The notes under the pieces are model-generated. The model worked only from the letters and a program-made list of their open reading frames with translations, was not told where the DNA came from and did no database searches. From NCBI GenBank assembly GCA_052143655.1, contig JBKQSL010000175.1:1-27474 (forward strand): DNA of 27,474 nucleotides. The letters are read 5' to 3'. This document shows, piece by piece, positions 27,269 through 27,474 of the stretch (its first letter is position 1; each line of letters opens with the position of its first letter). Position numbers and translations under genes: made by a program. This DNA comes from CAVSUR01 sp052143655. Lineage in GTDB: Bacteria; Actinomycetota; Actinomycetes; Streptosporangiales; Streptosporangiaceae.

Positions 27269-27474
27269 TCATGAGGTGTCGGCGGCCTGCGGGGCGACCC
27301 ATTCGGGGTGGAATCGGGTGATCGTGACGGGGCCGGTGACGGTCGGTGTCGTCACACCGGTGTGCGGGAATCTCGGCCTGCTCTTCTGCCGGCGGCTGGA
27401 ATGCCGCTGCCGGCCGGTGACGATGAGGGTGCTGAGGGCGGCATGGCTGGCCGTCTCGGCGAGCCGGGCGAGCG
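27269..27474 (-). CDS. C-terminal fragment of an unidentified protein, 5' end outside window
   Basis: A - strand frame enters at the window edge as LARLAETASHAALSTLIVTG and runs through VTGPVTITRFHPEWVAPQAA to a TGA at 27269-27271. About 67 residues are visible. It is basic and Thr/Val-rich and I do not recognise it. It could be a real upstream gene end or a high-G+C spurious frame. Confidence 0.3.
   Translation of the reverse strand, partial: LARLAETASHAALSTLIVTGRQRHSSRRQKSRPRFPHTGVTTPTVTGPVTITRFHPEWVAPQAADTS

Noticed and set aside
26753..27302. N-terminal extension of the sheath frame up to 27302
   Set aside because: The family start PITPTYPGVYIQE lies at 26750 with a good GAGGAG site; the extension is Arg/Pro-rich with no homology.

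Overview
The window comes from a high-G+C actinomycete. Codon third positions are strongly G/C, GTG starts are frequent, and stop/start overlaps (ATGA, GTGA, TGATG) are used throughout. Flanking debris includes a ricin-type lectin end, TPR- and LCAT-like relics and actinobacterial IS remnants. I cannot name the genus from sequence alone.

Layout. (1) 1-2330 is a decayed flank: the C-terminal end of a secreted ricin-B-like lectin on the + strand, then on the - strand an LCAT-like acyl-hydrolase pseudogene, a TPR-type pseudogene, a twice-frameshifted integrase-core transposase remnant and a scrap of an IS3-family OrfA. (2) 2484-4655 (+) is an intact 723-aa protein with a DUF4157 domain (the domain typical of cargo of extracellular contractile injection systems) followed by a region that I align by eye to the Bacillus spore-coat transglutaminase Tgl. 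It retains the Cys, Glu and His positions expected for catalysis. (3) 4985-26750 (-) is one long run of 18 genes, most of them overlapping or nearly touching, that encodes a phage-tail-like contractile injection system (eCIS). (4) 26751-27474 is the upstream region of the operon, with a 7-bp-arm palindrome close to the first gene and the partial end of an unidentified - strand gene.

In transcription order (right to left) the operon encodes: sheath; inner tube; zinc-ribbon T4 gp26-like baseplate protein; proline-rich disordered protein; DUF4255 (Pvc16-like) cap/terminator; AAA+ ATPase (Pvc15-like); small unknown; CIS tube-initiator/gp53-like protein; LysM protein; gp27-like hub; gp5-like OB-fold spike; gp25-like wedge; two gp6/baseplate-J proteins; tail-protein-I-like protein; DUF6519 protein; FHA-domain protein; DUF4280 PAAR-like tip. 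Sheath and tube form the contractile body, LysM/gp27/gp5/PAAR the central spike, gp25/J/J/tail-I the baseplate wedges, DUF4255 the distal cap, and the ATPase is likely an assembly or loading factor.

The most interesting element is the convergent cargo gene at 2484-4655. It looks like an eCIS effector with a Tgl-type protein-crosslinking (transglutaminase) warhead, a function I do not know as an established eCIS payload. It has visibly lower G+C than the injection-system genes and sits against IS debris, consistent with cargo exchange. The FHA protein, the hub and spike encoded as separate genes, and the absence of a recognisable tail fibre or coiled-coil tape-measure gene are further points of interest.
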